The translations under genes and the position numbers were made by a program. The notes under the pieces were generated by a model, which worked only from the letters and a program-made list of their open reading frames with translations, was not told where the DNA came from and did no database searches. Below, one piece after another: positions 53,198-62,790 of a stretch of 64,000 bases of DNA. The stretch is from assembly GCF_004006665.1 (NCBI RefSeq), contig NZ_QOCL01000014.1, positions 248,001 to 312,000 of the forward strand. The letters are read 5' to 3'. Source of the stretch: Halobacteriovorax sp. HLS (lineage in GTDB: Bacteria > Bdellovibrionota > Bacteriovoracia > Bacteriovoracales > Bacteriovoracaceae). How positions within the stretch are numbered: position 1 is the stretch's first letter; each line of letters starts with the position of its first letter.

Positions 53198-54773
53198 TGT
53201 AAGCAGGAGCACCCTTTATATTATTAGTGTAAAAGTCACCGAACTTTTCCATTTGAGAGTGGAAAGATACGGCCAGCTCTTTTGCTTTTGAAGCGTAGTC
53301 TGTCGAATTTTCCCAAGTCTTTTGAGGAGTAAGTAGTTCAGATGGAACACCAGGAACTTCGCAAGGAATCGCAAAGTTAAAAATTGGATCATTTTCGTAG
53401 GCAACATCATCAAGCTTGTTAGATTGAATAGAGCGGATAATTTTTCTTGTAATATCAAGAGGAAATCTCTGTCCAACACCACAAGCTCCACCAGTCCAAC
53501 CAGTGTTAACTAGCCATACCTTAATGTCGTACTTCTCTAGATATTTACCTAGAAGTTCAGCATATACACTTGGGTGTCTTAGCATGAATGGAGCTCCAAA
53601 GCATGGAGAGAAAGTAGCTTGAGGCTCTACTACACCAATTTCTGTTCCTGCAAGTTTAGCTGTATATCCTAGAACAAAGTAGAACATTGCTTGTTCAATA
53701 GATAGTTTTGAAACTGGAGGTAGTACACCAAATGCATCAGCACTTAAGAAGAATATGTCTTTAGGTATTTTACCTTTAGAAGATGTTTCAAGCTCTTTAA
53801 TGAAACTAAGTGGATAAGAAGATCTTCCATTTTCAGCAAGTGTTTTGTCGTCGAAATCAACAATACCAGTTTCTTCATTAAGCACAACATTCTCTAGTAG
53901 GGCCCCAAATTTATTGGATGCATCCCAAATCTCAGGCTCAGTAGACTTTGATAATTTATAAGTTTTAGCATAACAACCACCTTCAAAGTTGAAGATTCCT
54001 TCGTCGCTAAGACCGTGCTCATCATCTCCAATTAGGTAAGTCCCTTCATCAGTCGAAAGAGTTGTTTTACCAGTTCCAGAAAGACCAAAGAATACAGATA
54101 CATCTTCATTCTCTAGTCTTGAGGCTCCTGAATGCATTGGCAGAATTCCAATCTCCGGAAGTCTGTAGTTCATGGCTGCAAACATACTCTTCTTAATTTC
54201 ACCGGCGTATAACGTTCCACAGATAATTGTAGTACTTGAGTCAAGACAAGTTACTACTGCTGTTTCTGTTTTATTTCCATATTTACCTGGCTCAAGCTTA
54301 AGTTCTGGAGCGTGAAGAATTGTGTAATCACCGTCTTTGAACTCTCTCATCTTTCCTCTAAATAAGTGCTTAGAAAAAAGTGCGTGTTGTGGGTGAGAAG
54401 AGATTAGTCTTGCACTGATATTATGTTCTTTATGTGCACCAACAGATCTTTCTGTTGTATACAGGTCTCTATTGTCATTTAAGTAAGTGATAACATCACT
54501 TTTTAGAGCAGCAAATTGCTCTGTAGTCATAGGAAGTAAATCGTTTTCCCACCATACAGGTTTTTCTGTAGTAGAAGTTTTAACGATATATCTATCTTTA
54601 GCTGAACGGCCAGTGTGCTTACCTGTTACAACAGTAAGTGCTCCATCATTTGTAAGTTTTCCATAACCTTTACGTACGGCCTCAGCAATAAGAAAGCTTC
54701 TCGGAGAGTCACTGTGAATTTTGTACTCGCCTCTGCTTGTTTTAATACCTAGTTCATTTAAAAATGTTTCCAT
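53190..54773 (-). CDS. pckA: Phosphoenolpyruvate carboxykinase (ATP)
   Basis: A 527-residue enzyme that converts oxaloacetate and ATP to PEP, the entry step of gluconeogenesis. GLSGTGKTTLS (P-loop) and the metal-binding region around HSGASRLENEDVSVFFG are clear, as are the substrate residues in the RIPK-type N-terminal half. AGAGGAG precedes the ATG. It is divergent from alaS across 227 bp and is followed by the overlapping DASS transporter. Confidence 0.97.
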   Translation of the reverse strand: METFLNELGIKTSRGEYKIHSDSPRSFLIAEAVRKGYGKLTNDGALTVVTGKHTGRSAKDRYIVKTSTTEKPVWWENDLLPMTTEQFAALKSDVITYLNDNRDLYTTERSVGAHKEHNISARLISSHPQHALFSKHLFRGKMREFKDGDYTILHAPELKLEPGKYGNKTETAVVTCLDSSTTIICGTLYAGEIKKSMFAAMNYRLPEIGILPMHSGASRLENEDVSVFFGLSGTGKTTLSTDEGTYLIGDDEHGLSDEGIFNFEGGCYAKTYKLSKSTEPEIWDASNKFGALLENVVLNEETGIVDFDDKTLAENGRSSYPLSFIKELETSSKGKIPKDIFFLSADAFGVLPPVSKLSIEQAMFYFVLGYTAKLAGTEIGVVEPQATFSPCFGAPFMLRHPSVYAELLGKYLEKYDIKVWLVNTGWTGGACGVGQRFPLDITRKIIRSIQSNKLDDVAYENDPIFNFAIPCEVPGVPSELLTPQKTWENSTDYASKAKELAVSFHSQMEKFGDFYTNNIKGAPAYNG

Positions 54774-54795
54774 ATTGTCTCCTCTTTAAACAACT

Positions 54796-54811
54796 CACAA
54801 TTTAGATTGTG
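54796..54811 (-). promoter_or_regulatory. Small hairpin in the pckA leader
   Basis: CACAAT with ATTGTG around a TTAG loop, 23 bp upstream of the pckA ATG. It could modulate translation; stability is low. Confidence 0.25.
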
Positions 54812-54838
54812 CGTTGCTAATAGTTCTCATTAGAAAAA

Positions 54839-54854
54839 TTAACGTGCATGTTAA
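54839..54854. promoter_or_regulatory. Near-palindrome between pckA and alaS
   Basis: TTAACGTGCATGTTAA is a 16-bp palindrome with one mismatched pair on each side of the central TGCA. It lies in the divergent region, in the right place for an operator controlling pckA. Confidence 0.3.
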
Positions 54855-54928
54855 CCCCTAGAAACCTATTTGACACGATAAAAAGGGTATTTTTCATCAT
54901 GTTTTTTAAGCATAATTACTCTTATATT

Positions 54929-54957
54929 TTGGCGAAATGGATAAGATGTTATATAAC
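54929..54957 (+). promoter_or_regulatory. Probable alaS-hisS promoter
   Basis: TTGGCG (54929-54934) and TATAAC (54952-54957), 17 bp apart, 43 bp before the alaS ATG. Confidence 0.55.
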
Positions 54958-55000
54958 TGTAGCAAAAAAATATAACGTATTGCGCAAGGTGTCTAAACCC

Positions 55001-57625
55001 ATGAAAAGTCTTACTTCAAAAGAGATTAGAGAGAAGTTTCTCGATTACTTTGAAAAACACAACCACTTAAAAATAAAGGCGTCATCAGTTGTTCCAAAGA
55101 ACGACCCGACATTATTATTTATTAACTCTGGTATGGCACCTTTGAAGCCATTTTTTCTTGGAAAGGAAGAACCACCTCAGCCGAGACTTTGTAATTTTCA
55201 ACCATGCATTAGAACTAAAGATATAGATGATGTTGGAGATAGACATCACTTAACTATTTTTGAGATGATGGGCTCTTGGTCAATAGGAGACTATTATAAA
55301 GATCTAGCCTGCAAATTGGCCTACGACTTATTGGTAGAAGAGTTTGGTTTTGATCCTAAAAGACTTTATTTCACTGTTTATGCTGGAAATAAAGAACATG
55401 GTATCGCTGCAGATACTGAGTCAATTGAAGCTTGGAAGAAATGTGGGGTGCCTGAAGATCATATCGTAGTTATGGGTGAGGATAATTTCTGGGGACCGGC
55501 AGGTGACACTGGTCCTTGTGGACCATGTACTGAAGTTTTCTTTGATTGTGGTCCTGAGTATGGGCCGGAGTATAAGCCAGGTGGTCATTTTGATGATGTT
55601 TCTAGATATATTGAAATCTGGAATGCTGGTGTTTTTATGGAATTAAATAAGCAAAAAGATGGATCATTTAAAAATCTTCCTCTGAAGTCGGTTGATACTG
55701 GTTCAGGACTTGAAAGACTCGCGATGGTTATGAATGGTCATGACTCGGTATATGAGACTGACTTAATGCAACCTTTAATGGAATTATCCTATGAGCTTTT
55801 AGGTGATAAGGACGTAAAAAAAGCGAGAATGCTTACTGATCATATTAGAGCAGCAGTTTTTATTCTTAGTGAGGGAGTTACTCCGTCAAACGAGGGGCAA
55901 GGATATATTCCTAGAAGACTGATAAGAAAATGTGTGGCCGCTCTAATGGCAAGAAAGGTTGAAAAAATAGACTTCTCTAAAATGGTTACAACAATAGTAA
56001 GTATGATGAGTGATTACTATCCACAGATTAAGCAATCCTTAGAGATGGTCACTTACAATCTAAATAATGAAATTAATGACTTTATTCCTACTGTGAAAAC
56101 AGGATTGGATTTAATTGAAAAAGAACTAGAGACCAATGCTAGTTCAAAAAAGAAGTTTCCAGGTGTTGTAGCATTTGAGCTTGTTACTACTCATGGTCTA
56201 CCACTAGATGTTTTGAAAACTGACCTTAATGATAGAGGTATAGAGCTAGATGAGCTCGAGTATGAAAAATGTTACGAAGCTCATAGAAAAGCTTCAAGAG
56301 TAATTTCCAGAAAGGGTGGAGCAAATGATCAAGATAAGATTCAAGAGCTTGTCTCGAATCTTAAAGATACAAAGTTCCTAGGTTATGAAAGAGAAACACA
56401 ATCTTCTTCAGTTAGCTTACTCATTAAAGAAGGTGAGATCGTTACTACTGTTAATGAGGGTGATGAATTTCTTTTCTGTACAGAAGAAACTCCCTTTTAT
56501 GGTGAGTCTGGTGGACAGGTTGGTGATACAGGAGTTGCTCAATCAGCTTCTTGCTCAATCGAAATCGTTGACACTATGAAAGTGGGAAATATTCACATTC
56601 ATGTAGCAAAACTCATCTCTGGGGCGTTGAAAACTGATGAGCAATTAGAGCTTTCTGTTAATTCAGAAGTAAGAGCTGATATTAAGAGAAACCATTCAGC
56701 GACACACTTATTGCATGCGGCTTTACATAAGGTTATTGGAAAACATGCAGTTCAAAAAGGGTCTTTAGTAAGGTCTGATAGATTAAGATTTGACTTTGGT
56801 CATCAACAAGCTGTAACTAAGGCCGAGCTTGATGAAATTGAAGCGATTACAAATACATGGATTATGAAAAACTCTCAGACTCAAGCCGATCTACTTGATT
56901 ATGATGAAGCAATTGAAAAAGGCGCTATGGCCCTTTTTGGAGAAAAGTATGACTCCAAGGTTAGAGTTATTTCTTTTGGTGAAGACTCCGTAGAGCTATG
57001 TGGTGGAGTTCACGTTGAAAGAACAGGTGATATAGGATTGATGTTAATTACAAGTGAATCATCTGTAGCAAAGGGAATTAGAAGAATTGAGGCGGTAACT
57101 GGTCGTGAAGCGTATAAGCTTCTACAAGAAAGAAATATTATTCTTAGAAAAACATCTGATTTGCTATCTGCAAAGCCTGTAGACTTTGAGACTAAAATTA
57201 AGGAACTTAAGCAGAAGGCATCTGCTAAAAAAGAAGCACCTAAGAAAGTTTCGTCTAAAGAAGCTAAATTTGACATTGAAAAATCATTAGAGCTATCTGG
57301 AGCAAAGATTTTAGTTGCCCAAATGAATGCAGATTCTTCAGTTCTAAAAGATCTAGGGGATCAGTACTTAGCTAAGGGCGACTATCAAGTGATTTGCCTT
57401 GCTGGAAGTGATGAAAAAACTATTCGTGCATTTGCCTGGGTAGGTGATGGGTTTAATAAAAAGCTTAAGGCCGGAGATTTGTTAAAAGAAGTTCTTAAGC
57501 CAGTCGCTGGAAAAGGTGGAGGAAAACCCCACTTTGCTCAAGGGGGATCTCCTAATATCGGTGATATTGCGAAAATTTTTGAAGCGATGGATAGTGTAGA
57601 AACATTTTTAAAGAGTAAACTATAA
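55001..57625 (+). CDS. alaS: Alanyl-tRNA synthetase
   Basis: The start at 55001 gives 874 residues beginning KSLTSKEIREKFLDYFEKH, which matches the family; AAGGTG precedes it. A frame open to 54848 would add 51 residues covering the promoter and is rejected. The class II core has GMAPLKPFFLG and motif sequences around GDRHHLTIFEMMGS. The editing domain has HSATHLLH and CGGVHVERTG, where Val replaces the usual Thr of CGGTH. The C-terminal oligomerisation domain has GKGGGKPHFAQGG. hisS starts on its stop (TAATG). Confidence 0.98.
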   Translation: MKSLTSKEIREKFLDYFEKHNHLKIKASSVVPKNDPTLLFINSGMAPLKPFFLGKEEPPQPRLCNFQPCIRTKDIDDVGDRHHLTIFEMMGSWSIGDYYKDLACKLAYDLLVEEFGFDPKRLYFTVYAGNKEHGIAADTESIEAWKKCGVPEDHIVVMGEDNFWGPAGDTGPCGPCTEVFFDCGPEYGPEYKPGGHFDDVSRYIEIWNAGVFMELNKQKDGSFKNLPLKSVDTGSGLERLAMVMNGHDSVYETDLMQPLMELSYELLGDKDVKKARMLTDHIRAAVFILSEGVTPSNEGQGYIPRRLIRKCVAALMARKVEKIDFSKMVTTIVSMMSDYYPQIKQSLEMVTYNLNNEINDFIPTVKTGLDLIEKELETNASSKKKFPGVVAFELVTTHGLPLDVLKTDLNDRGIELDELEYEKCYEAHRKASRVISRKGGANDQDKIQELVSNLKDTKFLGYERETQSSSVSLLIKEGEIVTTVNEGDEFLFCTEETPFYGESGGQVGDTGVAQSASCSIEIVDTMKVGNIHIHVAKLISGALKTDEQLELSVNSEVRADIKRNHSATHLLHAALHKVIGKHAVQKGSLVRSDRLRFDFGHQQAVTKAELDEIEAITNTWIMKNSQTQADLLDYDEAIEKGAMALFGEKYDSKVRVISFGEDSVELCGGVHVERTGDIGLMLITSESSVAKGIRRIEAVTGREAYKLLQERNIILRKTSDLLSAKPVDFETKIKELKQKASAKKEAPKKVSSKEAKFDIEKSLELSGAKILVAQMNADSSVLKDLGDQYLAKGDYQVICLAGSDEKTIRAFAWVGDGFNKKLKAGDLLKEVLKPVAGKGGGKPHFAQGGSPNIGDIAKIFEAMDSVETFLKSKL

Positions 57626-58932
57626 TGGCGTTAAATAAGAAACCGTATAAAGGTACTAGAGACTTCTTCCCTGCAGATAAGAGAGTTCAAGATTATATTT
57701 TTTCAAAGATGAGAGAGTCTGCTAACTCTTTTGCATTTGAACCCTACGATGGTCCTATGCTTGAAGAAGTAGAACTTTATAAGGCAAAGTCTGGTGAAGA
57801 GCTTATCAATGATCAAATCTATTCCTTTACTGATAGAGGTGATCGATTTGTTGCAATTCGCCCTGAGATGACTCCGACAGTTGCTCGTATGGTTGCTCAG
57901 GTACATAGAGAAATTCCAAAGCCAATTAAGTGGTATTCTATTCCAAATTTGATGAGATATGAAAAGCCTCAAAGAGGACGTTTAAGAGAGCATTGGCAAT
58001 TTAATTGCGATATCTTTGGTGCAACAGGTAGAAATGGTGAAATTGAAATACTTCAACTTATAATTCATTTAATGAAGAGCTTTGGTGCAACCTCTGAGCA
58101 CTTTGAAGTTTTAATTAATGACAGAGAAATTGTTAATACTGTTTTTAATGATTTGATGAAAGTTTCTACGGAAACTTCTTATAAGCTCTACAAAATTATA
58201 GATAGAGCTAAGAAAGTATCAGCTGAAGCCTTAGATAAGATGATTGGTGAGCTCTCTCTTGAGCAGGATAGTGTAAATATTCTTAAGAGCTATCTTTCGG
58301 TCAAGAGCTTTGATGAATTATTTAGTTTTCTAGGCGAGTACGATCAAGTTGAAAAGGTCTCTGGATTTAAAGAACTTTCTGATATTGCTAAGAAAATTGG
58401 TTTAGATAAATTCTTAGTTTATGATCCTACTATTGTTAGAGGGCTAGATTATTATACTGGAATTGTCTTCGAGGTTTTTGATAAAAACCCTGAAAACAGA
58501 AGAGCACTCTGCGGTGGAGGTGCATATGCAAATCTACTACAAATCTTTAATGAAAGCCCTGTTGCTGGAGTTGGATTTGGACTAGGAGATGTGACCCTTA
58601 CTGATTTTCTTATTACGCACAAGTTGTTACCTGACTTTTCTAAAAATAGTGTAGATCTCTATTTAACTTTTCAAAGTGAAGCGGCACTCGCAAAAAGTTT
58701 TGAACTTGCTGATCAGATACGTGAACTTGGTTTTAGTGTTTTAAATTCTCTTGATACTGTAAAGTTTAAAAAAGTTTTTCAGGGTGCTGATAAGAACGGA
58801 GCGCGTTTTGTGGCCCTTCTTGGGGATCAAGAACTTGAAGGAGAGTATATTCAGATCAAGAATATTGAAACAAAGGAATCATTCGAAGTTAAATTTTCAA
58901 ACTTAGAAGAATTAGAGAAAATATTTAGTTAG
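57625..58932 (+). CDS. hisS: Histidyl-tRNA synthetase
   Basis: A 435-residue class II synthetase with GTRDFFP at the start, motif 2 PQRGRLREHWQFNCDIFG, the histidine-A signature VRGLDYYTGIVFEVF, and a C-terminal anticodon-binding domain. It shares one base with the alaS stop codon, giving translational coupling. Two unrelated synthetases in one operon is uncommon. A two-way terminator follows. Confidence 0.98.
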   Translation: MALNKKPYKGTRDFFPADKRVQDYIFSKMRESANSFAFEPYDGPMLEEVELYKAKSGEELINDQIYSFTDRGDRFVAIRPEMTPTVARMVAQVHREIPKPIKWYSIPNLMRYEKPQRGRLREHWQFNCDIFGATGRNGEIEILQLIIHLMKSFGATSEHFEVLINDREIVNTVFNDLMKVSTETSYKLYKIIDRAKKVSAEALDKMIGELSLEQDSVNILKSYLSVKSFDELFSFLGEYDQVEKVSGFKELSDIAKKIGLDKFLVYDPTIVRGLDYYTGIVFEVFDKNPENRRALCGGGAYANLLQIFNESPVAGVGFGLGDVTLTDFLITHKLLPDFSKNSVDLYLTFQSEAALAKSFELADQIRELGFSVLNSLDTVKFKKVFQGADKNGARFVALLGDQELEGEYIQIKNIETKESFEVKFSNLEELEKIFS

Positions 58933-58950
58933 TCTAACTTTGATTTAATA

Positions 58951-58977
58951 CGAGGCCTCATATATGAGGCCTTTTTT
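58951..58977. terminator. Terminator shared by hisS and the antiporter
   Basis: An 18-bp palindrome GGCCTCATATATGAGGCC followed by six T. The tail reaches the stop codon of the convergent gene at 58976. Confidence 0.9.
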
Positions 58978-60133
58978 ATAGTGTAGAAGTGTCAAATGCT
59001 TCAGGTGGAGCTTTTTGGAAAACTATGGAAGGAACTAAACTGGCCAAAACTGTATAGATAACTAGGCCAGATAAGATATTAGTATCAACATTGAACTTCT
59101 CTTTCAAAATACTCATCATAACTAACCCAAAGATTAAAGTAGGCATAAGTGAGATAGAAATTGCTTTTCTATCATCCCAAAACTCAGAGAGATACTTCTT
59201 AATTGAGTATGTTAAAAGACCTACTCTTGTTGGAATCATAAATAAGAATAGTAAGAGTCCTATAATTAGTCCTTTCATAGTAAAGAAATCAGTAGTGATT
59301 TTTAAACCTGAAGAGAAGAAGTAGAAAGGCACAAAAATAGCAAAGAATGAGCTTAAAGAGTTTAATATACGATCAGACTCTTCACTTTCTATAAAATGTT
59401 TAAATTGACCAGCAACAACACCTGCAATAAAGGCCCCTACTAAATAGTACGTTCCAATCTTCTTCGTGATAACACCGGCTATAAATGCGACAAGGATGAG
59501 AAAAGAAACCTCAGTCTTAGGTGCATAAGGAGCGATGAATTTTAAGAATACTTTAAATATAATAGGTAGTGAGAAAATCAATAAGAGTAAAACAGCTTTA
59601 GAAATTAAAAAGCTTTTCAAGTCGCCCGATTGAAGGGCCACAAACATAATGAATATAGCAACAATCTCTTTTGAGATAGCTTGTGATTTAATCCAGTATT
59701 CTTCCGTTGGCTTAAATTGAAAAAGTTTGAGTGAATTAAGAATAAACCCTGCCGACGGAGTTAGGACACCAATAGATAAAATGAGAGCAGGTCTATAATC
59801 TAAGTCTAGAACTTTTGTAAAAATGAAAGCTGCAAAGAAGATCAAAAGTAAGGTTTTGAATAGGAATTTTGAAATAGTTGGAAAGTCTTTTTTTATCTCC
59901 TCAACTTCTACTTCCATTCCCGCAAACAAAAATAAAGTAGTAATTCCTAGTTTCGCAAGGACATCAACAAGTTGATCATCTTGAAACCACCCAAGAGAAA
60001 TTCCTGTAATGGCGCCCAGTGCTAGAGAAGAAATCCCGATCGGGATACGAAACCTTAGTAAAACCTTTGGCACAAGGATTAGAATGGAAAAGAGTATAAT
60101 ATACTTAATCTCAGATGAAATAATGAAGTCCAT
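58976..60133 (-). CDS. CPA2-family cation:proton antiporter
   Basis: A 385-residue membrane protein with about 12 segments and the KefB/NhaA-like core (LGITTLFLFAGMEVEVEEIKKDF; RVGLLTYSIK). It lacks the cytosolic RCK/TrkA domain found in Kef channels, so it is a bare transporter. It probably exchanges Na+ or K+ for H+ in pH or osmotic balance. It is encoded 2 bp after the META-domain lipoprotein gene. Confidence 0.9.
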   Translation of the reverse strand: MDFIISSEIKYIILFSILILVPKVLLRFRIPIGISSLALGAITGISLGWFQDDQLVDVLAKLGITTLFLFAGMEVEVEEIKKDFPTISKFLFKTLLLIFFAAFIFTKVLDLDYRPALILSIGVLTPSAGFILNSLKLFQFKPTEEYWIKSQAISKEIVAIFIMFVALQSGDLKSFLISKAVLLLLIFSLPIIFKVFLKFIAPYAPKTEVSFLILVAFIAGVITKKIGTYYLVGAFIAGVVAGQFKHFIESEESDRILNSLSSFFAIFVPFYFFSSGLKITTDFFTMKGLIIGLLLFLFMIPTRVGLLTYSIKKYLSEFWDDRKAISISLMPTLIFGLVMMSILKEKFNVDTNILSGLVIYTVLASLVPSIVFQKAPPEAFDTSTL

Positions 60134-60135
60134 AT

Positions 60136-60534
60136 TTAGTCTCTCGTCGCTACAATAGTTTCATTTGCTTTCGAAATAATATTTAGCATATTGTCTTTTA
60201 TAATTATATTTTTAGTACTAGAAGTAATTTTGTTGAACATGAATTCCATCATATTAGCTTGATCATCACATAGTCGCTTTGTTGCACCCATTTTAGAAAA
60301 TGTGTATATGCCTTTAGTTTCTATTAGATTTGCGAAAAAATTGTTGCAACCATTATTACCTTTAACTGATAAGTCTTCGTTGATAATGATATAAGGGTTC
60401 AGTTTTGTAGATACTTCTTTGTTTAATATAGATACAATTTTCCATTTTCCAAAAATATTCTGTGTTTTGGAAGTTGGATTCATCTGACAAGATGAAAAAA
60501 GAAGTATTAAAGGCAAAATAGCTGTCAATTTCAT
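60136..60534 (-). CDS. META/HslJ-domain lipoprotein
   Basis: A 132-residue lipoprotein (lipobox FSSC, acylated C16). The META domain has the signature GNNGCNNFFA, then MGATKRLC, with the two cysteines in the usual places and W31 in KWKIVSI. Relatives such as HslJ are induced by heat or secreted as motility-linked proteins; the function is unknown. It heads an operon with the antiporter. Confidence 0.87.
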   Translation of the reverse strand: MKLTAILPLILLFSSCQMNPTSKTQNIFGKWKIVSILNKEVSTKLNPYIIINEDLSVKGNNGCNNFFANLIETKGIYTFSKMGATKRLCDDQANMMEFMFNKITSSTKNIIIKDNMLNIISKANETIVATRD

Positions 60535-60784
60535 TTATCATTCCTTATGTTTAGACCTTTAATTTGACCATCTTATGCCTATATTGTCTAAGTAATATTT
60601 TGTCTTTAGCTCGACTTTTCGCTATTCTTTTTGAAGAAGTTTATAGTGCTCTTGGCCGTTTTTGTCTATGACGCTAATTTTTTATAGGATTACCTCTTTG
60701 ACTATGCTTTAGACCTCTAAAACATAGTGAAAATGATAGGATAGGACCTTACTTCGTAATTGATAAATAAAACTAGGGTATTTT

Positions 60785-61585
60785 ATGGCATACAGTTTAT
60801 TAGCACTTATTGATGATGTTGCTGCAGTTCTTGATGACGTTGGGGTTATGACTAAGGTCGCCTTAAAGAAAACTTCTGCTGTGATGAGTGATGATCTAGC
60901 TGTTAATGCAAACCAAGTAGATGGAGCTCATCCAACTAGAGAGCTGCCGATAGTATGGAAAATATTTAAAGGCTCATTAATAAATAAAGTTATTGCGATA
61001 AGTCTTATACTTGTAATTAATCTCATTTATCCTCCACTTAATACTTTCTTGTTAATATGTGGAGGTCTCTATCTTGCTTATGAAGGAGCGCATAAAGTTC
61101 TTGAATATTTTGTTTCTAGTAAGACAAAAAAGAATGTCGAGTTTTCTGAGAAGGAAAAAATAGCAGGAGCAATAAGAACGGATTTGGTTCTATCTTTTGA
61201 GATAATAATTATAGCGAAGAGTTATATAACTGGTCAGTTTTTAGAGCAGTTATTAACCTTAAGTGTTGTTGGTATCTTGGCCTCTATTATTATTTACGGT
61301 CTGGTTGCAGTTATTGTTAAGATTGATGATCTAGGATGTCTTTTAGTGCAAAGAGGCTTTAAGTCAATGGGGCTACTTCTTGTTACGATTATGCCTTATT
61401 TTATGAAGCTACTAAGTATTGTCGGTACCATCGCAATGTTCTTGGTGGCAGGTGGTATATTTACTCATGCATTTCATTTGCAGTTTATCGAGATTGAATC
61501 AATCCAAAATGCTATTTTAGGAATAATAGTAGGTCTTGTTGTGTGTACTTTTGAGATGATATTTAAGAAGCTTATAAGAAAATGA
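60785..61585 (+). CDS. DUF808 inner-membrane protein (YedI-like)
   Basis: A 266-residue membrane protein. It begins with the family start LLALIDDVAAVLDDVGVMTKVALKKT, has QVDGAHPTRELPIVWKIFKGSL, and six or so hydrophobic segments. No function is established for the family. Its last four bases overlap the ATG of the outer-membrane protein gene (ATGA), so both are coupled. Confidence 0.92.
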   Translation: MAYSLLALIDDVAAVLDDVGVMTKVALKKTSAVMSDDLAVNANQVDGAHPTRELPIVWKIFKGSLINKVIAISLILVINLIYPPLNTFLLICGGLYLAYEGAHKVLEYFVSSKTKKNVEFSEKEKIAGAIRTDLVLSFEIIIIAKSYITGQFLEQLLTLSVVGILASIIIYGLVAVIVKIDDLGCLLVQRGFKSMGLLLVTIMPYFMKLLSIVGTIAMFLVAGGIFTHAFHLQFIEIESIQNAILGIIVGLVVCTFEMIFKKLIRK

Positions 61586-62790
61586 TGTTTAGGTTTATAT
61601 TTCTTTTTTTATTTATTACTTCTTCTTACGCTCAGTCTTCAGCACTTTTTGAGGTAACGAATCTAAGTTTAGAAGACTTTGGAAATAGAAGAATTATTGG
61701 CCTTCCTTATATGTTCTTTACTGAAGCGACTGAATTATCTTATGGAGCAGTAGTTGTTTCTAGGGGATATGGTCAAAAAGACTTGGCCATCGTAGGAACA
61801 GGCTATACAAGTGAGAATAAGAGTTACGGCTATGTTGTGGGTGTTTATAATTATCATATTAAAAATATTTCTAATAAATTATTTATTGATTATCAAATTA
61901 ACTCAAATAAGAAAAATAATGATCTAGTTTATTTGAACTCAAATAAACAAAACTCTGCAGAAAATACAAATAGCATTAAGGGTGTTTCTAGAAATAGAAA
62001 GACGATCGTTAAGGCAAATTATACTTTATCTGTTAAAAACAAAAAGGGACAAATTGAGCTTCCAGAGTTTTTTGAAAAGTATGTTTACTCCTTCAAGACT
62101 GGAGCTAAGAAGCTAGGGCTTAGTTACTTTGATGAGTTTATGGATTTTGATGAATTTGATGGAGATAATTACTATGGAAGATCAAAAGGATTTATTATTA
62201 ATTTTGAACATGATGTGAGAGATATTCAAGGGACTCCTTCAAAAGGCTTTCGATCTTTCGTAAATCTTGCTCATGACTTTGGAAGTGACTCAAGAAGTAA
62301 GTACACGAAACTTGAATTTGATCATTCAAAATACTTTAAGATTCCAAACTTCTCATTTACTACATTGCAAGTTATCGCTCTTAATGCCTTCTATTCAACA
62401 ATGTTAGATTATGATGAAAGTAATCCTCCTGCATGGTTTGCTCAGGCAAACTTAGGAGGAAGTAAACGACTTAGGGGTTATAGACAAAGTCGCTTCTATG
62501 GAAAGAATGCCTTATATGGTTCTGTTGAATATAGAACTAGGCCAAAGTTAAATATTTTTAAGCAAATTCCTATTATTGATAAAATTGATATTCCGTGGTG
62601 GCAACTTGTTGTGTTTGGAGAGGTCGGAAATGTTAATAATCAAAAGAATTTTGATTTAAGAATACCTAGTACCTATTATTCCTATGGCTTTGGCCTAAGT
62701 GCAATGGTGGAGGGTCTTGTGGCAAGGTCAGATTTAGCTTTCGGAGAAGATACTTATTATATTAGATTCTTTGTTAATCAATCGTTTTGA
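61582..62790 (+). CDS. Omp85/BamA-type surface-antigen barrel without POTRA domains
   Basis: A 402-residue exported protein (signal peptide to about A17). It is strand-rich throughout, with the Omp85 loop motif KRLRGYRQSRFYGKN (the RGY that enters the barrel) near residue 295, and a terminal Phe in VNQSF. There is no room for N-terminal POTRA domains, so it is a barrel-only member. Assembly of envelope proteins or lipid transport is possible but not shown. It is coupled to DUF808. Confidence 0.87.
   Translation: MMFRFIFLFLFITSSYAQSSALFEVTNLSLEDFGNRRIIGLPYMFFTEATELSYGAVVVSRGYGQKDLAIVGTGYTSENKSYGYVVGVYNYHIKNISNKLFIDYQINSNKKNNDLVYLNSNKQNSAENTNSIKGVSRNRKTIVKANYTLSVKNKKGQIELPEFFEKYVYSFKTGAKKLGLSYFDEFMDFDEFDGDNYYGRSKGFIINFEHDVRDIQGTPSKGFRSFVNLAHDFGSDSRSKYTKLEFDHSKYFKIPNFSFTTLQVIALNAFYSTMLDYDESNPPAWFAQANLGGSKRLRGYRQSRFYGKNALYGSVEYRTRPKLNIFKQIPIIDKIDIPWWQLVVFGEVGNVNNQKNFDLRIPSTYYSYGFGLSAMVEGLVARSDLAFGEDTYYIRFFVNQSF

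Noticed and set aside
52659-53291. A 210-residue plus-strand reading frame
   Set aside because: It lies antisense to the well-supported DASS transporter and the end of pckA, and has no family pattern.
54848-55000. N-terminal extension of alaS by 51 residues
   Set aside because: It covers a probable promoter, and the homologous start with ribosome site is at 55001.
60535-60784. 250-bp gap with repeated TTGTCT/TTTGTCTA words
   Set aside because: No consistent dyad, hairpin or good promoter could be built from them.
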